Source: Ktedonobacteraceae bacterium (GTDB taxonomy: Bacteria; Chloroflexota; Ktedonobacteria; Ktedonobacterales; Ktedonobacteraceae). From it: a DNA stretch of 64,000 nucleotides. The stretch covers positions 1 to 64,000 of the forward strand of contig DASRBN010000005.1 in assembly GCA_035653615.1 (NCBI GenBank), in the 5' to 3' direction. A model generated the notes under the pieces. That model was not told the origin of the DNA. It ran no database searches and was given only the letters and a program-made list of their open reading frames with translations. The translations under genes were made by a program, and so were the position numbers. Of this stretch, positions 8,130 through 16,642 are shown piece after piece (the stretch's first letter is position 1; every line of letters begins with the position of its first letter).

Positions 8130-8291
8130 ATGGCAAACTGTCCTGAATGCGAAGCCGAGATTCCCGTCCAGGGTCTCATCGTTGGCGAAATCATCTACTG
8201 CCCGGATTGTAACGCCGAACTGGAGGTGTTGCACCTCGAACCACCGTCCGTGGCACTGGCGCCTGAAGTCGAAGAGGATTGGGGGGAATAG
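8130..8291 (+). CDS. lysW: LysW amino-group carrier protein
   Basis: A small acidic carrier, 53 aa, that protects the amino group of alpha-aminoadipate during lysine synthesis. LysX joins the substrate to its C-terminal glutamate. The sequence shows two CxxC pairs (CPEC near 4-7 and CPDC near 25-28) for zinc and the conserved C-terminal EDWGE. The ATG at 8130 is chosen over the one at 8109 because AGGAGG sits at 8115-8120 and because this start gives the usual LysW length. It is the first gene after the tandem T-boxes, with lysX starting 4 nt after its stop. The family assignment is very secure. Because aminoadipate or glutamate can both be carried in some organisms, a role in arginine synthesis as well is possible. 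Confidence 0.95.
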   Translation: MANCPECEAEIPVQGLIVGEIIYCPDCNAELEVLHLEPPSVALAPEVEEDWGE

Positions 8292-8295
8292 CACT

Positions 8296-9159
8296 ATGCG
8301 CCTCGCTATTCTCACATCGCGCATCCGCGTTGAAGAAAAGTTGCTGATCGATGCCCTGACACGCCGGTCAATTGCTTTCGATATCATCGACGATGGCGAA
8401 TTATTGTTCGATCTATCGCATCCTGATGAGCGATGGCAGCAGTATGATGCAGTCCTTTGTCGCACCGTCAGTCAATCGCGCGGCCTGGCAATTCTCAACG
8501 TTCTCGAAAGCTGGGGCATACGAGTATACAACTCGGCAGCCGTCACCGCGACCTGCAACGATAAGCTGCTCACCACGCTCGCCCTGCTGCGTGCCAGCAT
8601 TCCAACACCGCGCACTCTGCTGGCTTTTGATGCTGACCAGACAATTCGCGGCATCGAAATGCTCGGCTACCCGGTCGTACTCAAGCCCACAACCGGTTCA
8701 TGGGGTCGTCTGCTGGCCCGCGTCAATGATCGCGACGCGGCAGAGGCAGTCCTCGAACACCAGGAAACGCTAGGTTCTTACCAGCACCACATTCACTACA
8801 TCCAGGAGCATATCGCGAAGCCCCGGCGCGATATTCGCGCCTTCGTCGTTGGAGATCGCACCATCTGCGCCATCTACCGTACCAGCGAACATTGGGTAAC
8901 GAACACGGCTCGTGGCGCGGTAGCGAGCAATTGTCCCGTCACACCCGAACTCGATAGCCTTTGCGTGCAAGCAGCCCAGGCGGTCGGTGGTGGCATCCTG
9001 GCCATCGATGTACTTGAAGACCCTGAGCGCGGCCTGCTGGTCAACGAAATCAACGCCACCATGGAGTTTCGTAACAGCATCGCGCCAACCGGCGTGGACA
9101 TTCCCAACGCCATGCTTGACTACGTGCTGAGCGGCATACAGGAAGAGGTTCTACGATGA
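8296..9159 (+). CDS. lysX: LysX, LysW-alpha-aminoadipate ligase
   Basis: ATP-grasp ligase of 287 aa that joins alpha-aminoadipate to the C-terminal glutamate of LysW. Visible features: an N-terminal preATP-grasp domain, the nucleotide-binding segment [13 protein letters not shown] near 127-139, Arg/Asp-rich [11 protein letters not shown] near 177-187, and the metal- and substrate-binding motif [11 protein letters not shown] near 250-260. In the literature the LysX/ArgX branch is separated by residues near this motif; the NATMEFRN form fits aminoadipate-specific enzymes, but I cannot test it here. The open frame extends upstream into lysW; the ATG at 8296 starts where the family starts. It overlaps lysY by 4 bp, a sign of coupled translation. 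Confidence 0.93.
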   Translation: MRLAILTSRIRVEEKLLIDALTRRSIAFDIIDDGELLFDLSHPDERWQQYDAVLCRTVSQSRGLAILNVLESWGIRVYNSAAVTATCNDKLLTTLALLRASIPTPRTLLAFDADQTIRGIEMLGYPVVLKPTTGSWGRLLARVNDRDAAEAVLEHQETLGSYQHHIHYIQEHIAKPRRDIRAFVVGDRTICAIYRTSEHWVTNTARGAVASNCPVTPELDSLCVQAAQAVGGGILAIDVLEDPERGLLVNEINATMEFRNSIAPTGVDIPNAMLDYVLSGIQEEVLR

Positions 9160-10397
9160 GTCGATTGCGTGTTGCGATTGCCGGCGGCTCCGGCTATACC
9201 GCTGGAGAACTCGCCCGGCTGCTGCTCTTTCACCCGCAGGTCGAATTGACGCAGGTGGCATCAAGCAGTCATGCCGGACAATACCTGCATAGCGTCCATC
9301 CAAATCTGCGCAAAATCAGTACCTTGCGCTTCTGTCATACCGATGACCTGTCATCATGCGACCTCTTGTTTCTCTGCCTGCCCCATGGCATCTCATCGCG
9401 AGAAATAGACCGCTACCGCCGGCTCGCGCCTCGCATAATCGACCTTTCGGCCGATTTCCGCCTGCGCTCCGCCGCCCTCTACGAACAATGGTACGGCGAA
9501 CCGCATCCAGCGCCACACCTGCTGGCCGGAGCCGTCTACGGCCTGTCCGAACTGCATCGTGAGGAACTACCATCCGCGACACTCGTGAGCGGCACCGGCT
9601 GCATGGCAACGGCGGCTATCCTGGGACTCTATCCCCTCTACCGCTCAGGCCTTGTGGATACCACAATGCCGCTGGTCGTAGAGGCCAAAGTAGGCTCATC
9701 GGCCGCGGGCGCAACACCAGGCGCCAGCAGTCACCACCCCGACAGGAGCGGCGCCGTTCGCTCATTCCAACCCACCGGCCACCGTCACACCGCCGAACTC
9801 ATCCAGGAACTGGGGCGAGTTGATGGCGCGTTAAACCGGGGCCCACGCGAGTCCTATCCGGTCCGCGCGCTCTCACCATGTCATTCTGAGCGGAGCGAAG
9901 AATCTGCGCCAGGTTCCGCTGAGATTCTTCGCTCCGCTCAGAATGACATGGGCAGGGCCGCTTGGTTTGCCGATTCTTGTTATTCAAGTCCATTATCGGC
10001 CCTTGAGCACGAATCGCCTCAACACATCGCCTTCTCCGCCACCGCAATCGAACTCGTGCGCGGAATACTCATCACCGCCCATGTGTTCGTCAACGAAACG
10101 ATTGACGAACGCACACTATGGCGGCTCTACCGTGAAGCCTACCAGCGCGAACCGTTCATCCGCCTGGTCAAAGAACGTACCGGCGTCTACCGCTATCCAG
10201 AACCGAAGATATTGGCCGGCAGCAATTACTGCGATATCGGCTTCGAACTCGATCCGCATCAACCGCGTGTGGTCGTCATGGCCGCCCTCGATAACCTGGT
10301 GAAAGGCGCCGCCGGCAACGCAGTACAGGCGCTCAACTGCATGTATGGTTGGGACGAATCGTTGGGTCTGACCTTTCCCGGTCTGCACCCGGTGTAG
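9156..10397 (+). CDS. lysY: LysY, LysW-aminoadipyl-phosphate reductase, with repeat-derived insertion
   Basis: NADPH-dependent reductase (ArgC/LysY family) converting LysW-aminoadipyl phosphate to the semialdehyde. The N-terminus has [14 protein letters not shown] (10-23), the catalytic cysteine is Cys149 in [10 protein letters not shown], and the C-terminal part has [12 protein letters not shown]. The product is 413 aa, whereas family members are near 345. The excess lies between about residues 221 and 288, in a loop that normally joins [11 protein letters not shown] to the next strand. A perfect palindrome at 9877-9950 encodes residues 241-265 of it, including CHSERSEES and ILRSAQNDM. The frame stays open through the insertion, so the protein may still work with an enlarged loop. 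The gene overlaps lysX and precedes lysZ by 18 bp. Confidence 0.92.
   Translation: MSRLRVAIAGGSGYTAGELARLLLFHPQVELTQVASSSHAGQYLHSVHPNLRKISTLRFCHTDDLSSCDLLFLCLPHGISSREIDRYRRLAPRIIDLSADFRLRSAALYEQWYGEPHPAPHLLAGAVYGLSELHREELPSATLVSGTGCMATAAILGLYPLYRSGLVDTTMPLVVEAKVGSSAAGATPGASSHHPDRSGAVRSFQPTGHRHTAELIQELGRVDGALNRGPRESYPVRALSPCHSERSEESAPGSAEILRSAQNDMGRAAWFADSCYSSPLSALEHESPQHIAFSATAIELVRGILITAHVFVNETIDERTLWRLYREAYQREPFIRLVKERTGVYRYPEPKILAGSNYCDIGFELDPHQPRVVVMAALDNLVKGAAGNAVQALNCMYGWDESLGLTFPGLHPV
9877..9950. repeat. Palindromic repeat family C inside lysY
   Basis: Two perfect 29-bp arms (9877-9905 and 9922-9950) around a 16-nt loop. The arms begin CATGTCATTCTGAGCGGAGC. Because of the symmetry both strands encode CHSERSEES and [10 protein letters not shown] related, more diverged copy lies at 38574-38640. 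Confidence 0.95.
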
Positions 10398-10415
10398 CAA
10401 GAGAGGAACGTTACT

Positions 10416-11246
10416 ATGACGCTTGTTGTGAAAATTGGCGGGGGAGCGGGTGTTATCACCACGAATATTGTGCGCGAGATAGCCCAATGCGTTACGGATG
10501 GTCAGCAGATAGTCGTGGTGCATGGCGCCTCAGACCTCACCAACGAACTCTCCGAACGCCTGGGGCATCCTGCTCGCGTGATTACCTCGCCGGGTGGCCT
10601 GGTCAGCCGCTATACCGATGCCGAAACGCTGCGCATCTTCGCTATGGCTACTGTGGGCGAGATCAATACCGCCCTGGTCGCGAGTTTGCAGCAGCAAGGA
10701 GTCAGCGCGCTAGGATTGTCAGGCGTCGATGGCCGATTGCTGCTGGCACGGCGTAAATCGATCGTGCGCTCCCTGATGCCGGATGGTCGCGTACAAATCC
10801 TGCGCGACGACTACACCGGGCAAATCGAACGTGTAAATGAGGCGCTGCTGCGGCAGCTCCTCGCTGCCGGTTACACTCCCGTCATCGCTCCCCTGGCATT
10901 GAGTCACGAGGGAGAACGCCTGAATGTTGACGGAGATCGAGCGGCAGCTGCCATTGCTGCTGCACTGCACGCCGAGACCCTGGTTATCCTGACCAACGTT
11001 CCCGGCCTGCTTTCCAATCCAGAGGATAGCACGACGCTCATCAGAACAATTCCTGCCGGGTGCCTGCCCGACTACATGCACTATGCCAGGGGACGCATGC
11101 GCAAGAAACTGCTGGGCGCGCAGGAAGCATTGCAAGGCGGCGTACCGCGCATCTGTATCGGTAGCGCCTCGCTACTCGACGTGCTGCATGGCTCAGGCAC
11201 GATAATCGAGGCATCGTCCATCTCAAGAGAAAGGCTAACCGTATGA
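10416..11246 (+). CDS. lysZ: LysZ, LysW-aminoadipate kinase
   Basis: Amino acid kinase family enzyme, 276 aa, that phosphorylates the side-chain carboxylate of LysW-bound aminoadipate. The start MTLVVKIGGGAG gives the KxGGG phosphate-binding motif at residues 6-10. VVVHGASDLTNELSERLG near 33-50 is the substrate loop of the NAGK/LysZ group. VDGDRAAAAIAAAL near 171-184 and LTNVPGLLSNPED near 193-205 are the nucleotide-binding segments. Length is typical. It follows lysY after 18 bp with GAGAGGAACG upstream and overlaps the fused lysJ-lysK gene by 4 bp. Together lysX, lysZ and lysY convert carrier-bound aminoadipate to the semialdehyde. Confidence 0.93.
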   Translation: MTLVVKIGGGAGVITTNIVREIAQCVTDGQQIVVVHGASDLTNELSERLGHPARVITSPGGLVSRYTDAETLRIFAMATVGEINTALVASLQQQGVSALGLSGVDGRLLLARRKSIVRSLMPDGRVQILRDDYTGQIERVNEALLRQLLAAGYTPVIAPLALSHEGERLNVDGDRAAAAIAAALHAETLVILTNVPGLLSNPEDSTTLIRTIPAGCLPDYMHYARGRMRKKLLGAQEALQGGVPRICIGSASLLDVLHGSGTIIEASSISRERLTV

Positions 11247-13648
11247 TTTCGACCATCGAACTCGAAAATACCTACACAACAGGCGTCTACAGCAAGCGTC
11301 CCATCGCCATCGTGCGTGGCAGCGGAGCAGTAGTATGGGATGAAGAGGGCCGGGAATATATCGACTGCGCGGCAGGGCATGGCGTCGCTAATATTGGACA
11401 TGGACGACCTGAAATTGCCGCCGCCCTCGCAGCCCAGGCCCATCGCCTCATCACCTGCCCCGAAATCGTCTACAATGACATGCGCGCTCGGCTGCTCGAA
11501 CGCCTTGCCAACCTGGCGCCGCGGGGACTCGATCATATCTTCCTCTGTAACAGCGGAACCGAGGCCATCGAGGGCGCGTTCAAATTCGCTCGTCTTGCTA
11601 CCGGTCGCCCCGGCATTATTGCCACATTGCGCGGCTTCCATGGTCGCACAATGGGATCGCTTTCGGCCACATGGGAACCGCATTACCGCGAACCGTTCGC
11701 GCCCCTCGTTCCAGACATTACCCATATCCGCTACAATGACCTGGCAGCCGCCGAAGCCACCATCAATGAGCAGACCGCGGCGGTCATCATCGAACTCGTG
11801 CAGGGCGAAGGTGGCGTGCATGTCGCGAACGGCGAGTATGTACGCAGTCTCGCATCGCTCTGTCATGAACGCGGCGCCCTGCTCATCATCGACGAGGTGC
11901 AAACCGGCTTTGGTCGCACCGGTCGTCTTTTCGCCTGCGACCACTATGATTTGCGGCCCGATATCCTCTGTCTCGCGAAATCCCTGGCCGGTGGCATCCC
12001 CATGGGCGCCATCTGCCTCGGCCCTCGCGTAATGGAGAGCGGGCGCATCACTCGCGGCGTCCACGGCAGCACCTTCGGCGGCAACCCCCTGGCCTGCGCA
12101 GCCGCGCTTGCTACCCTCGACATCATCGAACAGGAAGCCCTGCCCGAACGCGCAACCATCCTCGGCGAACACGCGCTGGAAAGGCTTCGAGCCATACCCA
12201 ACCCACTTATCCGCGAAGTGCGTGGCAGAGGCCTCTTGATCGGCATCGAACTCACACGCCGCGCGCAGCCATATCTCGAAAAGCTCACCGAACGAGGCGT
12301 CATCGCCCTGCTCGCTGGCCCAAACGTCATTCGCTTGCTGCCACCCCTTGTGATAACCCTGGAGCAACTGGATCGCGTGCTGGACGTGGTAGAGGAAGTG
12401 GTAACAACGCAGCCGGTAGGGGCGAGTGCTGTGATGGATGCGGAGCGGGGGAGCTTGCTCCGCTCTGGGGAGTTAGGGGATCGCTCGCTCGATTCCCACC
12501 ATATTGTACTCGAGACAGAGGAAGCCGGGTTAGATGCCTCGCTTACCAACCCCGCAATCTCTCTCCTGCACAACATGCTCACCATCCCCAGCTATTCGGG
12601 CCAGGAGAGCGCGCTTGCTCGCTATCTTGTCGAACAGGCGCAGCAGATGGGCCTGCATGCCACCGTCGATGAAACCGGCAATTTCATCGCCAGCACGCAC
12701 CCTCTTGACTGCGATACGCACCAGCAGCCCATCATCCTGCTCGGTCACATGGATACCGTGCGCGGCTACATTCCCGTCAGACTACAGGATGGCGTTCTGT
12801 ATGGACGAGGGGCCGTAGATGCCAAGGGTCCTTTAGCGGCCTTCATCTGTGCAGCCGCCCGCATTGCGAACGACATACCTGGCGATTCCATCCATCATCC
12901 AATCATCGTAATTGGAGCCGTTGAAGAGGAATCCGCGACCTCAAGGGGCGCGCGTGCAGTCCTCGAACGCTACCAGCCCATCGCCTGCATCATCGGCGAA
13001 CCCAGCGGCAGCCAGGCCGTCACGATTGGCTACAAGGGCAGGTTGCTGGTCGAATATAGCCTGTCGCGTCCGGTCCATCACAGCGCGAGCCAGCAGTCGA
13101 ACAGTAGCGAGACGGCCATCACCTTCTGGAACCGCGTTCATAACCATGCTATTGAATGGAATGAGCAGCATTCCTCACATTCCGCGTTCGCCGCCCTCAT
13201 GCCCTCACTCAGGAGCATCAATAGCAGCCAGGACGGCTTAGAGGAACACACACGACTGCTGATCGGCTACCGGTTGCCGCCCGATTACGATATCGCCGGC
13301 TTGCGTGAAATGTTAGAGCAATGGGCACGTGAAGACGATGCCAGCATCAACTTCCATGGCGAAGAAGCTGCCTTTCAATCCACGCGCGCGACGCCCCTTG
13401 CGCGTGCCTTCATCTCCGCCATTCGCGCTGCCGGAGGTCAAGCCATCTTCAAACATAAAACCGGCACATCGGACATGAACGTTGTCGGCCCCATCTGGGG
13501 GCAAAACATCGTCGCCTATGGCTCCGGCGACTCGCGCCTGGACCATACGCCGCAGGAACATATCCAGATTTCCGAGTATCTGCAAGCCATTGACATCGTG
13601 CAAAGAGTGCTGGGGGAACTTGCGCTCAGGAAGGAAACATTGTTATGA
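11243..13648 (+). CDS. lysJK: Fused LysJ aminotransferase and LysK hydrolase
   Basis: One 801-aa open frame carries two enzymes that are normally separate. Residues 1 to about 392 are a class III PLP aminotransferase (LysJ/ArgD): FLCNSGTEAIEGAFK near 100-114, LLIIDEVQTGFGRTG near 213-227, PLP lysine 246 in CLAKSLAGG, and STFGGNPLACA near 276-286. Residues about 435-801 are an M20-type peptidase (LysK): GHMDTV near 501-506, GRGAVDAKGP near 521-530, the Glu pair in GAVEEES near 558-564, IIGEPSG, and a C-terminal GTSDMNV. LysJ makes LysW-bound lysine and LysK releases it. The linker (about 393-434) contains a GC-rich hairpin of a family also found at 26480-26510. No stop or second ribosome site is evident at the junction. 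It overlaps both neighbours by 4 bp. Confidence 0.92.
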   Translation: MISTIELENTYTTGVYSKRPIAIVRGSGAVVWDEEGREYIDCAAGHGVANIGHGRPEIAAALAAQAHRLITCPEIVYNDMRARLLERLANLAPRGLDHIFLCNSGTEAIEGAFKFARLATGRPGIIATLRGFHGRTMGSLSATWEPHYREPFAPLVPDITHIRYNDLAAAEATINEQTAAVIIELVQGEGGVHVANGEYVRSLASLCHERGALLIIDEVQTGFGRTGRLFACDHYDLRPDILCLAKSLAGGIPMGAICLGPRVMESGRITRGVHGSTFGGNPLACAAALATLDIIEQEALPERATILGEHALERLRAIPNPLIREVRGRGLLIGIELTRRAQPYLEKLTERGVIALLAGPNVIRLLPPLVITLEQLDRVLDVVEEVVTTQPVGASAVMDAERGSLLRSGELGDRSLDSHHIVLETEEAGLDASLTNPAISLLHNMLTIPSYSGQESALARYLVEQAQQMGLHATVDETGNFIASTHPLDCDTHQQPIILLGHMDTVRGYIPVRLQDGVLYGRGAVDAKGPLAAFICAAARIANDIPGDSIHHPIIVIGAVEEESATSRGARAVLERYQPIACIIGEPSGSQAVTIGYKGRLLVEYSLSRPVHHSASQQSNSSETAITFWNRVHNHAIEWNEQHSSHSAFAALMPSLRSINSSQDGLEEHTRLLIGYRLPPDYDIAGLREMLEQWAREDDASINFHGEEAAFQSTRATPLARAFISAIRAAGGQAIFKHKTGTSDMNVVGPIWGQNIVAYGSGDSRLDHTPQEHIQISEYLQAIDIVQRVLGELALRKETLL
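12439..12470. repeat. Palindromic repeat family D in the lysJ-lysK linker
   Basis: GATGCGGAGC then GGGGGAGCTTGCTCCGCTC, an imperfect hairpin. It encodes the linker near RGSLLRSGE. The core GGGGGAGCTTGCTCC also occurs at 26488-26502. Confidence 0.7.
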
Positions 13649-14793
13649 GATCGCTCGCCATTCTTGACTCGACATTGCGTGAGGGAGAACAGTTTGCCGG
13701 CGCCTTCTTTACTCTGGAGCAGCGGCTCAACATCGCGCGTATGCTCGATGCCGTCGGTGTGTCATTCATAGAGGTTCCGTCGCCCATCAGCTCGCCTGGC
13801 ATGCGGCAGGCCATACAATCGATTTGCAAGCCTGGCCTGCGGGCGCATATCGTAGCGCACGTGCGCTGTGTTGAGGCCGATGTCGAGGCCGCGCTGGAAA
13901 CACCCGTTTACGGTCTGAACCTCTTCTACGGCACATCGGCGGAGTTACGCACGTTCAGCCATGGCCGCCGCGTCGACCAGATCATCGCCGATGCCGTGCC
14001 ACTGATCCGGCGCATCCGCGCCGCCGGTCGCTACGTGCGCTTCTCCTCCGAAGATGCCTTTCGTAGCGACCTCGTCGATCTACTGACCGTTTTTGATGCC
14101 GTCGTCGATGCCGGCGTGCAGCGTATCGGCCTGCCCGATACCGTCGGCATTGCTTGCCCGCGCCAGGTGGAGCAGCTCGTGCGCCTCTGCGCGGAACGCT
14201 ACCCACACGTCGGTATCGAATTTCACGGCCACAACGACACCGGCTGCGCCCTCGCCAATACCGTCGCGGCCCTCGAAGGAGGCGCGGACTGCCTCGATGT
14301 CACCGTACTGGGCATCGGCGAGCGCAACGGCATCGCCCCGCTCAGCGGCCTGATTGCGCAACTCTACATTCACTATCCCGAGCTGCTGGCAAACTATGAT
14401 CTTACGCAACTGGCCCCGCTTGACCACTATGTCTCGGAGTGCCTCCAGCTTCCCATTCCTTTTAATATACCCATCACCGCCCCGGGCGCATTTACGCACA
14501 AGGCGGGTGTGCATACCCGCGCCGTACTGAGGAATCCACGCGCTTATGAGGTGCTTGATCCGGGCGATTTTGGCCTGATGCGCCAGGTCGTTGTCGGTTC
14601 TCCCATCACCGGTCGCCATGCCGTCGGCCATCGCGCCGCGACATTAGGTTTGCAGCTCAGCAATGACGAAATCTGCCATCTCACCCACGCCCTCAAAGAG
14701 CGGACCGAGCAGGGCAGCTTAAATTCAGATGAAGTCGATGCATTTATTCATGCATGGTATCAAGAGAAAGGAAGTGTCGCATGGGAACGTTAA
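13645..14793 (+). CDS. lys20: Homocitrate synthase
   Basis: First enzyme of the aminoadipate pathway: condenses acetyl-CoA with 2-oxoglutarate to homocitrate. The 382-aa product is a DRE-TIM metallolyase. LDSTLREGEQFAG at residues 7-19 carries the catalytic Arg-Glu and metal Asp. FSSEDAFRSD, GLPDTVGIA and the metal-binding pair in FHGHNDTGCALAN follow in order. The C-terminal FTHKAGVHT is typical of the homocitrate/isopropylmalate synthase group. It is short, without the leucine-feedback domain of LeuA, as in Thermus-type homocitrate synthases. Family members include NifV-type enzymes, but the operon context makes lysine synthesis clear. It overlaps the fused lysJ-lysK by 4 bp and lysT by 13 bp. 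Confidence 0.93.
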   Translation: MRSLAILDSTLREGEQFAGAFFTLEQRLNIARMLDAVGVSFIEVPSPISSPGMRQAIQSICKPGLRAHIVAHVRCVEADVEAALETPVYGLNLFYGTSAELRTFSHGRRVDQIIADAVPLIRRIRAAGRYVRFSSEDAFRSDLVDLLTVFDAVVDAGVQRIGLPDTVGIACPRQVEQLVRLCAERYPHVGIEFHGHNDTGCALANTVAALEGGADCLDVTVLGIGERNGIAPLSGLIAQLYIHYPELLANYDLTQLAPLDHYVSECLQLPIPFNIPITAPGAFTHKAGVHTRAVLRNPRAYEVLDPGDFGLMRQVVVGSPITGRHAVGHRAATLGLQLSNDEICHLTHALKERTEQGSLNSDEVDAFIHAWYQEKGSVAWER

Positions 14794-16031
14794 CCGAAGA
14801 AATCTTCAGTCGCAAAGCCGGTCGTACCGTAGAGCAGGGCGAGACGGTCGTCGTGGATGTTGACCACGTCATGAGCCACGATACCACGACGCCCCTGGCA
14901 ATCCAGGCGTTTCGTAAATTATCGCAGCAAAATGGCGGGCGCGTCTTCGATGCGCGTCGCTCGCACATCGTATTTGATCATATCATTCCGGCTGCGACCA
15001 TCCAGGCTGCCACCCTGCATCGCGATGTCCGCACCTTCGCGCGCGAGCAGGATATCGCCATCTTACAGGAAGGCATCTGCCACCAGGTCATGCCCGAACG
15101 CGGCTACGTCGTTCCCGGCGATATCATCGTCGGAGCCGACAGCCACACCTGCACCTACGGCGCGCTCGGCGCTTTTGCCACCGGCATGGGTTCTACCGAT
15201 ATCGGTGTCGCCTATGCCACCGGGCGCGCCTGGTTTCGCATCCCAACCACCATCAACGTGCGTCTCTCAGGAGCCCTGCCGCATGGCGTCTACACCAAGG
15301 ATGTCACATTTGAAATCGTGCGTAGGATAGGCGTCGACGGGGCTAACTATCGCGCCATCGAATACACGGGCGACTTCATTGAGAACTGTTCGGTAAGCGA
15401 GCGCCTGACCCTCTGCAACATGGCGATTGAGATGGGCGGCAAGGCTGGCCTCGTCGCCGCCGATGAAACCACCCGTGAATGGCTGCGTGGCCGCACCGAA
15501 CGCGATTATCCCATGCTCAGGCCGCGCAACCCGCGCTACGAAAGCATCGTCGAAATCGATGTCTCAACCTTGCAGCCGATGATCGCCTGCCCGCCGGATG
15601 TCAACAATGTCGTTCCCGTTGAATCGGTCGAACACGTCAAAATCGACCAGGTCTTTCTCGGCACCTGCACCAATGGTCGCCTTGACGACCTCGCCATCGC
15701 CGCGCGTATCTTACAGGGCAGGACTATCCATCCAGAAACCCGCATGGTCGTCATTCCCGCTTCGCGCGAGGTCTACCTGGAAGCAATGCGCCTCGGCTAC
15801 CTGGAAACATTCGCGCAGGCCGGCGCCTCCATTGGCACCCCAGGTTGCGGCCCCTGCATCGGCCGGCACTTCGGCGTACTGGCCCCCGGCGAGCGCGCAT
15901 TAACCACCATGAACCGCAACTTCACCGGTCGCATGGGCGACCCCACCGCCGAAATTTACCTCGGCAGTCCGGCCTCCGTCGCCGCCACCGCCCTGACCGG
16001 CCACATTACCGATCCCAGGAACTTCGTATAG
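14781..16031 (+). CDS. lysT: Homoaconitase large subunit (LysT)
   Basis: Large subunit of the iron-sulfur hydrolyase that converts homocitrate to homoisocitrate through homoaconitate, together with LysU. The 416-aa product belongs to the LeuC/LysT branch. Fe-S ligands are Cys296 in FLGTCTNGR and Cys356 and Cys359 in GCGPCIG. VGADSHTCTYGALGAFATGMGSTD near 117-140 (24 residues, given here by its ends only in the family sense) is the substrate and cluster region. The open frame begins at 14754, but the ATG at 14781 (MGTLTEEIF), with AAAGGAAG upstream, gives the normal family N-terminus. It shares 13 bp with homocitrate synthase. A 122-bp gap with a dispersed repeat separates it from lysU. Confidence 0.92.
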   Translation: MGTLTEEIFSRKAGRTVEQGETVVVDVDHVMSHDTTTPLAIQAFRKLSQQNGGRVFDARRSHIVFDHIIPAATIQAATLHRDVRTFAREQDIAILQEGICHQVMPERGYVVPGDIIVGADSHTCTYGALGAFATGMGSTDIGVAYATGRAWFRIPTTINVRLSGALPHGVYTKDVTFEIVRRIGVDGANYRAIEYTGDFIENCSVSERLTLCNMAIEMGGKAGLVAADETTREWLRGRTERDYPMLRPRNPRYESIVEIDVSTLQPMIACPPDVNNVVPVESVEHVKIDQVFLGTCTNGRLDDLAIAARILQGRTIHPETRMVVIPASREVYLEAMRLGYLETFAQAGASIGTPGCGPCIGRHFGVLAPGERALTTMNRNFTGRMGDPTAEIYLGSPASVAATALTGHITDPRNFV

Positions 16032-16064
16032 CCATATATGACATGTTGATTATATCTTTTTGTA

Positions 16065-16121
16065 CCCGTAGGGACAGGGCCTGGTGCCTGTGCTGCTATC
16101 CGAGGAGGACAGGCACGGGCT
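16065..16121. repeat. Dispersed repeat family A between lysT and lysU
   Basis: GTAGGGACAGGGCCTGGTGC followed by an inverted ACAGGCACGGGC. The same GTAGGGACAG start occurs at 17751 and 20511. It interrupts the otherwise tightly packed lysine operon. Confidence 0.7.
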
Positions 16122-16153
16122 TTATCTCAATCAAACGAAAGGAACCAACCATC

Positions 16154-16642
16154 ATGGGACGTATCTGGAAGCTTGGCGACAACGTCAACACTGATGTCAT
16201 CATTCCTGGACGCTACAACGTCACAACCGACCGCGCGCAGCTGGCGCGTTATTGTCTCTGCGAAGTATTGCCCGAATTTGCCCAACAGGTGCGGGCAGGC
16301 GATATAGTCATGGCAGGCCACAACTTCGGTTGCGGCTCATCACGCGAACACGCTCCGGCAGCTATACAGGCCTGCGGCGTGCAGGTCGTCATAGCCCGTA
16401 GTTTCGCCCGTATCTTTTATCGCAACGCCGTCAATATCGGCTTGCCCGTCCTGATCTGTGAAGAGGCCGTGCTAAATAGCGCCGATGAGCAGGAAATGGA
16501 GGTCGATCTCGCGCGCGGCATCATTTCCAACCGAACCACCGGGCAGATCTTCCAGGCCGAGCCATTAGATCCCTTCGTCGCCCGCATCGTCGCGGCCGGT
16601 GGCATCATCGAATACATCCGCCAGGAAGGAACCCTGCGATGA
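16154..16642 (+). CDS. lysU: Homoaconitase small subunit (LysU)
   Basis: Small subunit of homoaconitase, 162 aa, LeuD/LysU swivel domain. MGRIWKLGDNVNTDVIIPGRY matches the usual N-terminus (21 residues here counted as two parts, MGRIWKLGDN and VNTDVIIPGRY). AGHNFGCGSSREHAP near 54-68 is the signature loop that contacts substrate. Length and order of motifs are normal. The open frame extends upstream to 15845 through the dispersed repeat, but the ATG at 16154, with GAAAGGAACC upstream, is the family start. Its stop overlaps the homoisocitrate dehydrogenase start by 4 bp. Pairing with the neighbouring lysT is strongly supported by context. Confidence 0.93.
   Translation: MGRIWKLGDNVNTDVIIPGRYNVTTDRAQLARYCLCEVLPEFAQQVRAGDIVMAGHNFGCGSSREHAPAAIQACGVQVVIARSFARIFYRNAVNIGLPVLICEEAVLNSADEQEMEVDLARGIISNRTTGQIFQAEPLDPFVARIVAAGGIIEYIRQEGTLR

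Noticed and set aside
11081-12367. A 428-codon frame antisense to the lysJ part
   Set aside because: It opposes a gene with unmistakable family motifs, and its residues show no domain. GC-rich reverse frames of this length are expected.
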